Source: Galbula dea (Eukaryota; Chordata; Aves; Piciformes; Galbulidae). From it: DNA of 64,000 nt. The DNA lies in contig VWZX01006239.1 of NCBI GenBank assembly GCA_013399015.1, positions 122,629 through 186,628 on the forward strand, in the 5' to 3' direction. The position numbers and the translations under genes were made by a program. Of the stretch, positions 35,995 through 48,400 are shown piece after piece; position 1 is the stretch's first letter; every line of letters begins with the position of its first letter. The notes under the pieces are model-generated. The model saw only the letters and a list, made by a program, of their open reading frames with translations, ran no database searches and was not told the DNA's origin.

Positions 35995-36270
35995 AGAATT
36001 GACATTCAGATTTCATCCAGCTAGGCAGCCAGTGCCATTTGAACACTTATCTGAGCTGCTGAACCCTCCTGTGCAGATGAGTTGATGGGAAACCTTAGAA
36101 GAATGTATGTACTTATGATACTTTAGCACTCATTAGCAGTGAAATCCTAGTCCCATTAGTCCCTTAAGTGAGAATTTTATCAGTGGCCAGAATTCTACTT
36201 CAGAAAAAGTCATCTTGAAGATTCTGGACCTGGAGTATACACTGTGTTAGAATAGTAATAAAAATAGTAA
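35995..36270 (+). other. Candidate terminal exon of an unknown gene
   Basis: A strong acceptor (CTTTTCTTCCCTGCAG) ends at 35994. One frame (phase 2 in) is open for 29 codons from 35996 to a TGA at 36083-36085; it includes RFHPARQPVPFEHLSELL. An AATAAA-type signal lies at about 36258-36270 (GTAATAAAAATAGTAATAAA). The layout of acceptor, short open stretch, stop and signal fits a last exon, but each part is common by chance in AT-rich DNA and the peptide is not recognised. Confidence 0.18.
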
Positions 36271-39200
36271 TAAAAAAGCCTTTTACTCACTAACTAAGTT
36301 TTGGCCTCTGCTAAGATATGGCTGCAAACTGTCAGTCCTTTTCTTATTTAAAACAATTTTGTTCTTACCAACAATAGCAAAAGCTGAGATCAAGGCAGAA
36401 GGATTACTTATGGGAATGTAGTAAGCTGAACTTCTGGAAGTACATAATGCAAGGAAAATGTTTGATACTTCTGAACTGAAATCTTAAGGACTGTATAAAA
36501 ATGCAGGAAAAAAGTAGCTAAAGGAGGAAAAGAGTGATCTTTTTAGAGTTTCTAGGAACTTGGTGCTGTGAATCAGACTTTGTTCCTCTAACCATACCTT
36601 CTGATTTACTGTAGGTTGTACAAATTGTCCACTACTCATCACTCAGGCCAGTCATACCATCTTTTTATCATTTACTCCATTGAACATGTTGGATGACAGC
36701 ACTGGCCTTCTGGACCAGGCTGCTTAAAACAGAGTTGAAAAAAACCTGCAAGTTGGCCAGAGGTACAGTAATTTGTCTCCAACCAGGTGACCTGTCCAGT
36801 GAAAGCTGGCATCCTCTCAGAGGATGTACTGGTGGGAATAGCATTAAGGGGCTAGCCAAAGAGTGTTTAGGAGGCCATCAGTGATTTTGTTACTGGAGGT
36901 GTCACTCTTTTGGCTCATATATTGCTGCAGGGTATTTAAAGTGTATAATTTGTTCTTGGTGTCAGAGCCAGTGAAATTATCAACTGAGGAGAATTCTTGT
37001 GAAGAATTCTGGCAGTTTACACTCAAAATTTGAGCTCTGTGAAGACTGCTATTTCACACAGATAAAAGCAAAAGAATGTGTTTCAAATAATTAGTTTGTT
37101 CTTCTTCTCCAGCCAATAAACTCAGTGTGTCCATACACATGTAATTAATCTGCCTGATTCACTAGTAGCTCTTTGTTATGAAATTGTATTGAAGTCAGTC
37201 AGTGGTAGGAGGGGATCAGTATCTTCTCATTTACTTGACTGGTGATTTGTTTTGCAGGACTCTGCATTTGGGGTCAGGTTTTCCAAAGCTAGCAGCAGAC
37301 TGGCTTTCCAATTGTGCTGTTAGAATTAAAACCACTGTGCATTTCTGTGGCAGCAGACCTTATTTTGGCATCAAAGGTGGTAAAAGTTTGGGTTTCTCAG
37401 CATGATAATAGAAACTTACCTTTCAGAGTAATCTTTAATAAAACACATTTTGAGACAATGAGAGGTTACAAAAGACTAATACTTTTCCATGATTAGCTTT
37501 CTTCATGACAGACAGTCCAGCATAGGAATAAGCAGGGATTCAGAAAAGGGACACAGCTCCATTATTAGAAAACAACTACAACTTTTTCCCTTAATTCTAT
37601 TCATCTTTTGTTATGAACAAGCACATATCTCAGTGGAGGAGAGGAAGTTTTCAAAATTACAGCTTGTTTCACTTAAGACAAGTCTAAGATCACATTTCCT
37701 AGCTATTGACTGATTCAGCTGAGATGACTGTGTCTCTGACTTTTGTATCCTTCCAGAAGAGTGAATGTACCCTCTACAGCTGCCCTGCATTTGCAGGAAT
37801 CTGCATTCAGAGTAGGCCAATTGTATTCCTGCTTCTGGAGAGAAGGAGATTTTTTTTCTCTTTGAATTACTGGAACAATGGATGTATTTTTGCCACCAGG
37901 TAATTAGGCACATCCTTTTACTCCTTATACCTTTATATCTCAATATTCTCTGTTGGACAAAGCAAACTATACTCTCAGGTACATCCTGTAGGCTTACAAT
38001 TATGTGACAACAGCATTTGATTTGCATAGCACCTGTTTGCAGTGCATATGTGTATATTTATATGTATACACATGCACATACATTTGTAAAGTCTACTAAA
38101 ATATGATCCCCAATTAGGATACATTTAAAAAGAGAAGCCTGTCTTTCCCTAGACTTTAAATTATAATTAAATGTAAACTTCAGATGCTTTGTCCTTAATC
38201 TTTATTGGAGAGGGAAAAGAGCAGCCTACAGAGAGGAGTGAAAGCACCTTAAGAGCCTGCAATATGTCATAGATACCTGCAAAACAGAAATGCTTCCCAT
38301 GTGCAAACAGGCTGCTGACCTTTTATAGCCCATGAATTAGAGCAAAAGATGAAGTATAAATATTTTCTGGTACTTGGCAGGATCATACTACTTTATCTTC
38401 TATTTATTTTCTGAATCTTGGCATAGATTGCTCAGACATGCCATTCACAAGAGGTAGACTTAGCTTTGTTCCTTATTGATCAGGCAGCTGGCTGCTGTGT
38501 TTACAAAAGTCCTGACATTGATTCTTCATATTTGAGGATTGGGGAAAGATCCAAAAAAATTCTTTCCACTGATTGGATGCTGTTAATAAGATCATCAGAA
38601 ACAAACTGGAACTTTCATAATAGCATCAACAAAATGGAGTATCTCAAGCCTCTTTAAATCAAACCCACTTTCATTAGTTACTCAAGACAACTGGAGTTCT
38701 ACCTCTCATAAGTACTACATTGTAAAGAACAATAAGGAAGTATCATGTGTGGCAGAATTTCAGAAAGATAAACAAAATGGTCATGAAATGCAGTTTGCTG
38801 TGTAATACAAAGGGCAGAATTGTCCACTCACACCTCATTGCTATGTGCACTAAGTGAAATGTGACTATGTAGTTCTCTACTCAGACAAACCCACTGAGGA
38901 CCTGTGTGATGCAGCATTATTTGACCTATACTGCCCAATTCCCTTCAGAGAAATGCCACTTCACCATCATCAGATTCTGCATTTCAGTTGCCAGAGGGCC
39001 TCAGTCTTACACCATTATAAAACACTTAGATACTGTCCTTGCCATGACTTAAACAAAACATTTCAAATACAAAGTTAGATAGTAAAAAATGCATTCCAAA
39101 TGCCAGCTGTGAATTCTTTGGGAGTCTTCCTCCATCACTATTGATTTATTCAGTAACATGCAAGAGATTAGCTGGATGCATCTTAGAACAGGGTTGTATT

Positions 39201-40725
39201 TTAACACTTCTTAATGTCATTCTCTTTATTCATATATTGTTTAAAATCCAAGATTTGCTTTTTTTTTTTTCATTTTTCTATATTTTAAAAGGTTGCTGAA
39301 AATGCACAGAAATAATGTGTGAAATTGCTAAATGTGGTTGTTATTTTCTTCTCTTCTATGCTAATGAATTCATTAGCAGTTGTTCTGTTATTGTCAAGGG
39401 TCTTCTTTAGCTGTTAGTTTAGAAAGATTTTTGTCTTATTCTTAATGTGAAACTTCCTGTTACATATCTGACAAAAAGGAGATTATTTCTCCTGCAGAAA
39501 AATAACCCCCAAGCCCCCAAAATGTAATCACCAGAAGCTGTTGTCATTTCCCTGGCTCCAATGTGTGTTCATTTAAACTCTTCAGTTTGTTTTGAGAGAT
39601 CTTCCACAACATCACTATGAACTGTGTAAACATGTCAACAACTCTAAGCAAGGAATGATAATATCAATGATGTACTTATAACAAGCAGTGAAAACAATAA
39701 TATATGTTTTTCCCAGTTCTATCACTCATCAAATAATCTAAGGCATAGAATAAAATAGACATCCATTTTACTTTTATAGGTTTAATTACCTTTCCTTTAA
39801 TTAGAGATAAAATTCCTCGTTATGTTGATGGCACCACATTTTGTTGCTCACAGATTTTAAAAACTTAATAATAATGATAATTTTCTTTAAAGATATATCT
39901 GATTTTATCAAAAAAACTAAAAGTACTTTGAAATCTAATCATTAATTAATGATGTCTGATGTCACATCTACTTGTGAGCATGCAACAAGCACAATTCATT
40001 GTTTTAATTGATGGTCCTCTATTTCACAGTTGTTCTTATTTATGTTGTCTTTAGATTTGTAACTCCTTCTATCCATGACCTCTTTGGAGATATGGGCTTG
40101 TTATATATATTTAAGGAAGCTGGTAAAGGTTGGTCCTGCTTCCTGGTTGAATCTTGTACAGTTTTAGGAATTACAGAAAACCTTAGTAGATGGCATAGTA
40201 AGTAAAATTGATAATACAGGTTATAGACAGCAATTGTCCTTTCTGGAAGGATAATTTCTGCATCATGTGAATGGGAAATGGAAACTGAAGAAAATGAAAT
40301 GTCTTAGAGAATATTATCTTCAATGTCTTTCAAGTCTGCACAGATGGTGTGTGGAGTCACAGGTGTGGCTGAAGCATATCGAAGAAAAGCTGTGAGATAA
40401 ACCCATACTGTGGAGTGAATTTCATAATGTCAAGCTTGCATGGGCTCTCATTCTTGCTAGTGTAAAATCATCTCTCAGACTGCTGTGTTTTCTCTCTGAT
40501 CCTGTTGCATAGCAAAGAGATGTACCATTATAACTGGGTCCAGTCCTAAATGACATAGTTGTGTAAATAACCTCATAAATGGGAAAAAAAGGAAGCTGAA
40601 GATTTAAGACAGTCATTATCCTTTTCAAGGCTGTGATAATGTTTAATGTGTCTAAAAGTAATCTGGGATAATAGCTAGAGCATTCAATACATGACAGAGT
40701 AAAACCTCTCTTCTCCCTCTTGCAG

Positions 40726-40791
40726 CTACTGACAGCATAGACAAACCAGCTACATTTGCCTTACTGTCAATTACAGATCCTTTCCCTGAAG
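40726..40791 (+). other. Candidate 66-base internal exon of an unknown gene
   Basis: A strong acceptor (CTCTTCTCCCTCTTGCAG) ends at 40725 and a donor (GAAG then GTACTG) starts at 40792. The only open frame is phase 1 in and phase 1 out, a symmetric 66-base unit whose peptide includes DKPATFALLSITDPFPE. The other two frames contain stops. No match is recognised. It cannot be spliced directly to the candidate at 23485 without meeting a stop, so at most it would need an intervening exon. Confidence 0.22.
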
Positions 40792-41910
40792 GTACTGTTC
40801 TTTCCACTCATTCTGAGATGCTCATGACAGCTAGCAAACCAAAAACTGGCCCAAGAAGCATATGGTGTGGACATACATCACATAAATACACTGGGCATCC
40901 TGCTAGTTATCCACCTCTTCCTACCCTGGCACCAAAGAGAGTATATGAAGATCAGGAGGAGTTTTCTGCCCTGTGAGAAATTGCTGGGCATTGTGGAAAG
41001 AAGGTTCTTCATGTATGTTACTTCCTACCACACTATGCAGAAAGCACCATGAGAGGTGGTACAAATGTGTTGATTGCATACCCTGAGGTGAATTAAAGTT
41101 TGTCCTGTGGAAAGCATTCAAATAATGTGTGAGAAAGAGCAGAAAATTCTGGATTATGTAGTAAGGGACAGAAAATAAGGTTGCTCCTAGAGAACAGCTG
41201 CAGTGTCGGGATCCTCTGACTAAATAATTTGCTCAAGGCTTAAGGGAGGCAGGAACTTTAATCTTCATTGACAAATACCCACTATTTTGGCTTTCAGGAT
41301 GGTGTGTCTTCTATAAAATAGAAGCTACCATTCAGATGAAGGTGATGGGCTTAAGGCGGAAATTATGGGTGGAGGCTTCTGTGGTTGTGTTATGTGGGAA
41401 GACAGATGATACAACCAGAGAGGTCCCTTCTGGCTGAAAGAGTTGTAGGAGGTGAGCATAGAAGATTATGGCTTCCTAAAGAAGCTGGGTCAAGTATGTA
41501 GGATAGAACCTGAGGGAGTTTTGAAAGAAGAATAGTGGGGTTTGGTAGGTCAAAAAGGGTATCCCTGAAAAAATAAATCAGCTTTGAGCTCCTAAGAAAA
41601 AAATTTGGCTAGGAGTATTCACAAACATGATCTGTCTGCTTTAGGTCTATTTGCTCCAAATTTATATATACTCTCCAATATATTTTTAAAAAATCTATCA
41701 TCATAGAGGTTACATGTTAAATTTTCATGTGCAATTGCTATTTTATTTTAAACTCATGCATAGTGAAACAATATAAAACATGTGGGCCACAAGGTCTCCG
41801 AAGCCCTTGTTCCAGAAGTCAGAGTTTAGACAACCAAATAAATCACACAAACATCTAGCTTCATTGTTGCAGTTAAGACCAGACAATAAGAATTATTTTA
41901 TGTCATCAAA

Positions 41911-42245
41911 TCATAGAATCACCAGAGTTGGAAGGGACCTTAAAGATCATCTAGTTCCAACTCTCCTGCCATGGGAAGGAACACCTCCCATTAGATCAGG
42001 TTGTCAAGAGCCCCATCCAGCCTGGCCTTAAAAGCTTCGAGGGATGAGGCTTCCACAACCTCTCTGGGCAANGACCTTCCTCGACCTGCTGGCCACTGTC
42101 CTCTTGATGCAGCCCAGGATACAGTTGGCCTTCTGGGCTGCAAATGCACACTGACATCTCATGTTGAGCTTCTCATCCACCAACACCCTCAAATCCCTTT
42201 CCTCAGGGCTGCTCTCAAGCCAGTCCCTGCCCAGCCTATATTGAT
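41911..42245 (-). mobile_element. CR1 LINE, internally deleted, with an undetermined base at the joint
   Basis: Plus strand 41911-42071 is a reverse-complemented CR1 3' end (TCATAGAATCACCAGAGTTG, then CTCTCCTGCCATGGGAAGGA and CATCCAGCCTGGCCTTAAAA). At 42072 is a single N, after which sequence antisense to the post-RT part of ORF2 follows. On the minus strand this part shows the block around RLGGEW..SSPEE.DLGVLVDEKLN (AGGCTGGGCAGGGACTGGCT, GTTGGTGGATGAGAAGCTCA). Roughly 250 bases expected between them are missing. Either this is a deleted copy or an assembly collapse at the N. Confidence 0.85.
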
Positions 42246-42357
42246 GCTAATATGAATGTGATAAAATTAAATTTAAATTTCTAACATAGTCAATACATTT
42301 TGCAATTGCCTAATTTTACAAGGAATTGTCCCTCAAACAAGGACCACAATGGGAAAC

Positions 42358-42373
42358 ATATATATATATATAT
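42358..42373. repeat. (TA)n microsatellite
   Basis: Eight AT units, interrupted only at the ends. Confidence 0.9.
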
Positions 42374-42455
42374 TTCATTTTAATGACATTTATCTGTTTT
42401 CTCCATTTAAAGAACTCAAATTTAGAGATATTTGTTGCCCATGACCTTTTAGTTA

Positions 42456-42474
42456 TTTGTTTGTTTGTTTGTTT
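42456..42474. repeat. (TTTG)n microsatellite
   Basis: Four to five TTTG units. Confidence 0.85.
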
Positions 42475-45400
42475 ATTAGGATGTTAGTGTTGATATGCTC
42501 ATGTCCTGTGGATACAGATTTGCAAGTCCATGCCCTGTCAGCAGTGGACAGTTCTGACAGAGATAAGCTCCAGGTATGATTTCTTTCTAATGTCCTTATA
42601 TAGACCAAAACACAACCACCTCTGCATAAAAGCCTTTATAATTACCAAGCATCAGTGTCACTTGCAAGGCTGCTAATGCAACTGAGACTAATAAGAAAGA
42701 AAAAAAAGTCATTTGAATATTGCTTTTCTCCAGAAATATAACTGTAAGTGACATGGTGCAGTTTGAGGCTCTGTAATCTATTCCATCTTCAAAGAGCCCC
42801 ACACACCAGATTGAGGAGGTGAAAAAAAACATACTGATGAAACCAAAGTGAGTGTTAGTCCCCTTTAGGAGTACTAACACTACACTCATCCTCTTTTGTG
42901 CAGTCATTATGCTAACATGGTCTATTTTTTTCTGCAACAACTTCATGCATTCCTGGCTACCAATGTTCATAGCAGTAAACAAATTCATGCACCAGAATAA
43001 CCTCATTGAACACAAATAGCAGTCTATGCTACAGCAGGTCCTGGGTCAAGGGAGAGGCGATGGGCTAAAAACTCTGTCCTTCAGATCCATGCACATACAA
43101 GGATGTTACTGCCCATGCATTGGCCAAGATGTCTCCTCTTTTTGTGTCTTTGTGTCTGTGCCTAAGGTGAGTGTTGAAAATAGAGTATAGCAGGCATGGA
43201 GGGAACAGTGGCTGTGACAGGGAGAAAAAATATCTTGCCTTTTATGTTTGGCTGTAGAAGACAACAAGGAGCTTGTAAGGAGACAAGCTTACAAAGCGAA
43301 ACAACCAGGTCTTTGGACTCATAATTCCAAGATCCTCTCCATATGGAGACAGAAATATAGCTTAGGCCCTAACAGGCTGTCACTATATTGCTCTGGCTTA
43401 CCTTTGGAACAACATTGCCAGGAGATTAATGAAAACTTTGCTTTCAAACCTGGTTTCCAAAGGGGAGAAACAGTCTAGCTTAGTGTCACAATTTCAGTCA
43501 AATAACACTTTATAACACCCAGTCCAGTAGTACAATAATGGAAATAATTTTGTCCTGTTGTAGGCAAGTTTGCTTACCATTAATCTGTTTTAGGTTCCTG
43601 TGAAATCCCTGTTACCTTTAAGTCTTTCTCATTCAATCTTTTCAACTGCTTCCAATTTCTTAGGTGAAATGTAAGACTTTCTTCATTCTTGTTGCCTTAG
43701 TCCTTTGCAAACCCCAAATATGATTGCACACTAATAGCAATTTTCTAAACATTTCTGCTTCCTGGAATCTCTCTCCATCCTAAGAAATAATCTATTTGAA
43801 ATTTTATGAGTTTACATGCTGGTTACTTTTTTTTGTAGGCCCACAAATTTATTCATGTAAGTATTTGTTTTGATGTAGTTATGACCATTCTTCCTTCTTT
43901 TCAGCTATTTCTGTTTCCAAATACTACATCTGTGTTGAAAACTATTCACCTATGTTTGGCACTGAAACAACTAAATACTTCTATTGGCTTCATGTAAATC
44001 TTTTATTTTAGGCTGGATATTTCAGAATATTTTCAGTGTTCTATTTTTTCTTTTTAAAGTGAAAAATTATTTAAATTAGTGTCTTTGGTCTTGGTTGTTT
44101 TGTTTTGTTGGTTTTTTTTCTTATCCAGCTTTTTAAAAAAGTCTTTTTAGAGCATACATCAAAGTTGGAAATTTATGCTCATGCTAAGGGAAACATAAAA
44201 AACTGTTTTAAGCTTTCCCAGCAAAGTTGCAGTGTTGCATGCCATTTTGTTGTGCCCTTAGCAGGGCTGGATTTCATTCTAAGCACCAGAGACCTCAGAG
44301 CACTTGGAAGGCTTGCCACAGTTTGTCATTAATCCTTCTGTTTCTGCCTCTTGAATTTCATTTCCTCTTTAACTTTATGAACCATATTTCTCTTTCTATA
44401 TTCCAGGGTCAATAAAATTCTTATGAGAAGTACAGTATTTTACCAGTCAGAAATATCACATTGGCTTGGAAATGTTTATGAGACCTCTGTTCCTCTGTTC
44501 ACATTGCAGGTGTATCTGCTAAGTGCAAAATACCAGTGGCTTTCCCATGGCAATATACTGGGCTGACACTAAACTGCAGAGTCTTAGAAGAGATTGAACA
44601 GCAAAGTCTTATCACATGGCAAGTGGGAATTTGCAGAGGTGGGAGAGAAGTGTCATCATCAGAGGTCAAATCCACACTCTATTTACTTCAGTGTGGCAAT
44701 ACAAGCTGAGCATGAAAAGCAGAATTGGGCTCAATGTCTAAATATTGGTTCTGCCTGACATTCAATTATTGAGATATAGTTAAATTCCACACAAGAAGAA
44801 GTCAGCACAACTAGTTAGGGATCATTTTGTTCTACTCCAAATCTTGTCCTGGATGATTCTCCCTGCTTTTTTATGGTATTTGCAAAAATATATACTTTAC
44901 TCCTTTATGGTTAACCTCTGAAGTCAGAGGCTGGGTTAGAAGTCAGCTGACAAAGAATATTCCCTTTCTGCTTGGCCCAGACATTCATGGTAGCCATTGT
45001 CCTTACCTGTGGAAGGTACCATAAATTCAGCATTGTTACCTAACCACAGCGTCACAGGGAAGCAGCAGATAGGCTTTTGAAGGACACAAATCATTTAGTG
45101 TTCAAAAGAAATTTATTTTTTAAGCAGAAAAAATGTCTGGAAAATGATGAAAACATATAAATAGCTACTTGTTATAATAGGCCATAATAAAACTCCCTGA
45201 AGTGAGTTAAGACATTTCATTTTATTACTGAATTGCACTTTAATATAGGCTGCCATAAAAACTGATTTAGACTTTAACACTTGCTTGAGAGGAGTGTATG
45301 CTATATTCAATATCCCCTGTCACATAAAGGTACAAACCTAATTAAGCAATAAATCCATAAAAATTGTTACAGACAGTTAACAAGTGGCTGGTATTTTTAT

Positions 45401-48400
45401 AACAGCAATAACATATTAAAAAAAAGCACATTAGCTGTTATAGTATGACTGGAGTAGCTGTACTGATAAATTAGTCATTCTGGCATTTCATGACTAATTT
45501 TAATTACTTAGAACTACAAAGATGTGCTTGGTTTAGAATTTGTGCTATTCTTAAAATCAATGAAAAATGTTGATCTAAATATCTGTCCATATCTGTAAGA
45601 TATTAATTAAAAAAAATATTTAGTTTTCCATGTTAAAGCTATTGTTCTCAACACTGCCAGTACCTCTGGCTGAAAGAGATCTAGATTTGATACAAGCAGG
45701 TTTATACTGAAATCACCACAGTTGGGAATTTTCACATCAGCTTTCTTTAACAAGTCAAAAGGGCACATTTGTGTAGTGTCTTAATTTCAAGAATATGACA
45801 TTAGTTTCACCCATAGATTCTGATATAGGAATATGTCTAAACCTTGGTTCAAAATTTGAATGAAGTCAAATGCAGTGCATCAGTTGGGATCCTCCCTCCC
45901 CACCCTCCAACCCCTATTCTCCACTTTTTCTAATTTAGTGCTGCTCCTTTTTCTTTCTTTGTTTTTAGGAAAAAAACTATTAGTTATGGGCCTTTTCTTG
46001 TTGCAAGCTAATCACACTGAACAGTGCAGACAAGCAGGGAACTGCACACACTGCAGGTAGTGGATTCCTTGTGTCTAGCACTAGTCATCGTAATGGTCTT
46101 AGGGGAGCTGGAGAGAACCATCAGGAGCCAGAAGGCTGATCATCAGTTTGGGGCTAATGACCTCTTCTAAGGTCATGAATAGACTTAGGTAAATGAGAGA
46201 GGTTGCTGGTAGTTAACAAGGGAGGGAGGAAGATGGTTGCAGGCAGTGAGAGAATCACAATCATCCCTGGGGATTACCTAGTCTCACATCAGAGCAGAAC
46301 TTCATTGTTAAATGATAATTTTACTATTACAGTTTAGAGTAGCAAATGTCTGTGATGAAACCTCTGTATTGTTCTGGGCTGACACAGTGCTATCTTTCCT
46401 AAAATAATACTTCAGAAGTTGCTCTATGTTAATCATATGCCTTTAAGCCACTGCTTAATGGAATAAAGGACACCAAGCTCTAAATTCAAAAGCTGTAAAA
46501 ATTAACCTGTCACATATCCTATGGTATGTCTATTCCTGCAATGCTTGTAACAGTGAGGAACACCAGGTGGTGTTTTTATTTCTTCCAGATAAATATTATA
46601 TGCAGCTGGTTTAGTTTGTGATCTTAAATATGTGTACCTGACTTGTAGCTGTTGTAATATGTTTAGTAATAATACTTTTATGCCCCCGCAGCACATTCCA
46701 AGTGGAGATATAAATCCCCTTACAGACACTAATGAATTAAAGTCTAAACTATCATTATCTGACAAAGAACCACTGTATTCCTTTTGAGAAAGAATCTATG
46801 TTATCAATTACTTTAAAATAAATAGTACAGAGCTAATTGATTCATTGTTCTCATCAACCAAAAAAAACCCTAGTAAGTGCTATGGGCTATCTTATTTATA
46901 TCTCTTTTAAATCAAGGCACTGTATTTACTCATGAATAGCATAGGTGAAAAACTTCTTCAGAAAGGTCATGAAGCTTTCCAAATTTGTTAGAGTCTCGAA
47001 GAAAATCTTATATAGTAGCTAACAGACATGCAGGATTTCTCATGTGAAGAAGACAGAACTACAAAAGTTGAGAATAAGTCTTTCATTCTTAAGGAAAAGC
47101 AGCTGAAACATTTTAATTTAGAAATGTGTTTCTATACAAATTCCCCCCATAAAGCCACATCTTTTTAACTTGTGTCTTTTTTTTTTTTTCCTTTAGTAGA
47201 TTGTCCCTTTTTCCCACCAAATGTAAGTGTGGTAAGAATTTAAAGGAAATTAAGGTTATGAACTTATGCTACATTGTATCCTTCTACAGTTCTTTACTTG
47301 TGTGAAGTGACCCCGTTTAAAAGCACAAGTGTGCCTATACCACTCCACAACTTCCAATGCTCTGGAGGCTGACACAGGCAAACTACCAGAAAACAGAGCT
47401 AGAAATTGGAAGGTGGGGTCCTCCTTTGGTAAGTGTGTCACAGGTAGTGTAATTTGTGTTGCAACTGATTATCAGAACTTATTTTATAGCTGGTAGTTAT
47501 ATATATCTGTTAAACCAGACATATTGCTGTATTAAACACATTAGGGCCAAGGAGGTAGATGGCATCTTCATCTGATGCATCATCAGTTTCACCTGATTCA
47601 GGAGATCCAGGAACTTCAGATGGTGTTTTGCTGAAACCAACAGGTTGCCTGTCATTATCATTGAGGGCCATAGAAGAAAGTTAGCTAAAAGTTAGGTGCA
47701 GGGACCCTGTGACACACTCTTTGGGCAGATGATATGGATAAATTTGGTCTTTATTTATACCTGCAGTAACTAATCTGGCAGGGAGTCAGATAACTGCATG
47801 CTACTCTAATATTCATTAATTCTTCCATACACTGGCTTGTATAGATCATGGTAGAAGATGAAGGATTTTATGCCTTTACCATGGTAATAACACTGAATTT
47901 CTTGGTTTGTCAGCTTGTCAAGGATTAATAAGATTAATATAAAACTACTGGAGGAGCTGTTGTGTAGTGAATAAAGGAAATCTCTTCAAATTGTTTAAGA
48001 TCTTTAAATACAGGGAAATGGTTTTTGCATTCTCTTTTTCTGTTTATTCTTTTTTCTTTTTTTTATTTTCTAGAGATCACTAATATCTTATTAAAGAGAC
48101 TCAATTTTTCTCCCACTAACAAAAGTTATATGTCATTCAGATATGGATCATTCAAATACAGACAGTAAAGTCAGAGAAAGCCAAGGAAAAACAATCAGTC
48201 CAGGCATGAAATAGTCAGAATATATTTTCTTTCATTCTTGCATGATATTTACACAACACAAGCAATAGCTCATGCATGTCTAAGTGTAATTTAATTAGAA
48301 TTTACCTGGAACATGTAATTGCTCTCATGAAAGCATTTTCCACAGGGGCAAATCTCATTGGTGCTTATTTTGTATTCAAGAAACAGCTAAGCAGCCTTTC

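Larger units (their letters stand above)
33291..41905. other. Long unique AT-rich region
   Basis: No confirmed gene in 8.6 kb. Noted: an RFX-type X-box at 34490-34503, a (GA)n run at 35228-35241, a candidate terminal exon at 35995, a candidate internal exon at 40726-40791, and an unrecognised 138-codon minus-strand frame at 37611-38027 judged to be chance. Confidence 0.5.

Noticed and set aside
37611..38027. 138-codon minus-strand frame
   Set aside because: No recognisable domain and no supporting splice or regulatory signals; within the range expected by chance in 64 kb.
23485..40791. Candidate exons at 23485, 35995 and 40726 as consecutive exons of one gene
   Set aside because: The better frame of the first (phase 0 out) does not fit the next starts (phase 2 and 1); joining 23485 directly to 40726 gives a stop within a few codons. 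They remain separate candidates.
42596..43015. 139-codon hydrophobic minus-strand frame, possibly a membrane protein
   Set aside because: No family recognised, no upstream promoter or clear exon limits, and base composition like the surroundings. Long AT-rich frames read hydrophobic by default. A protein search would settle it.
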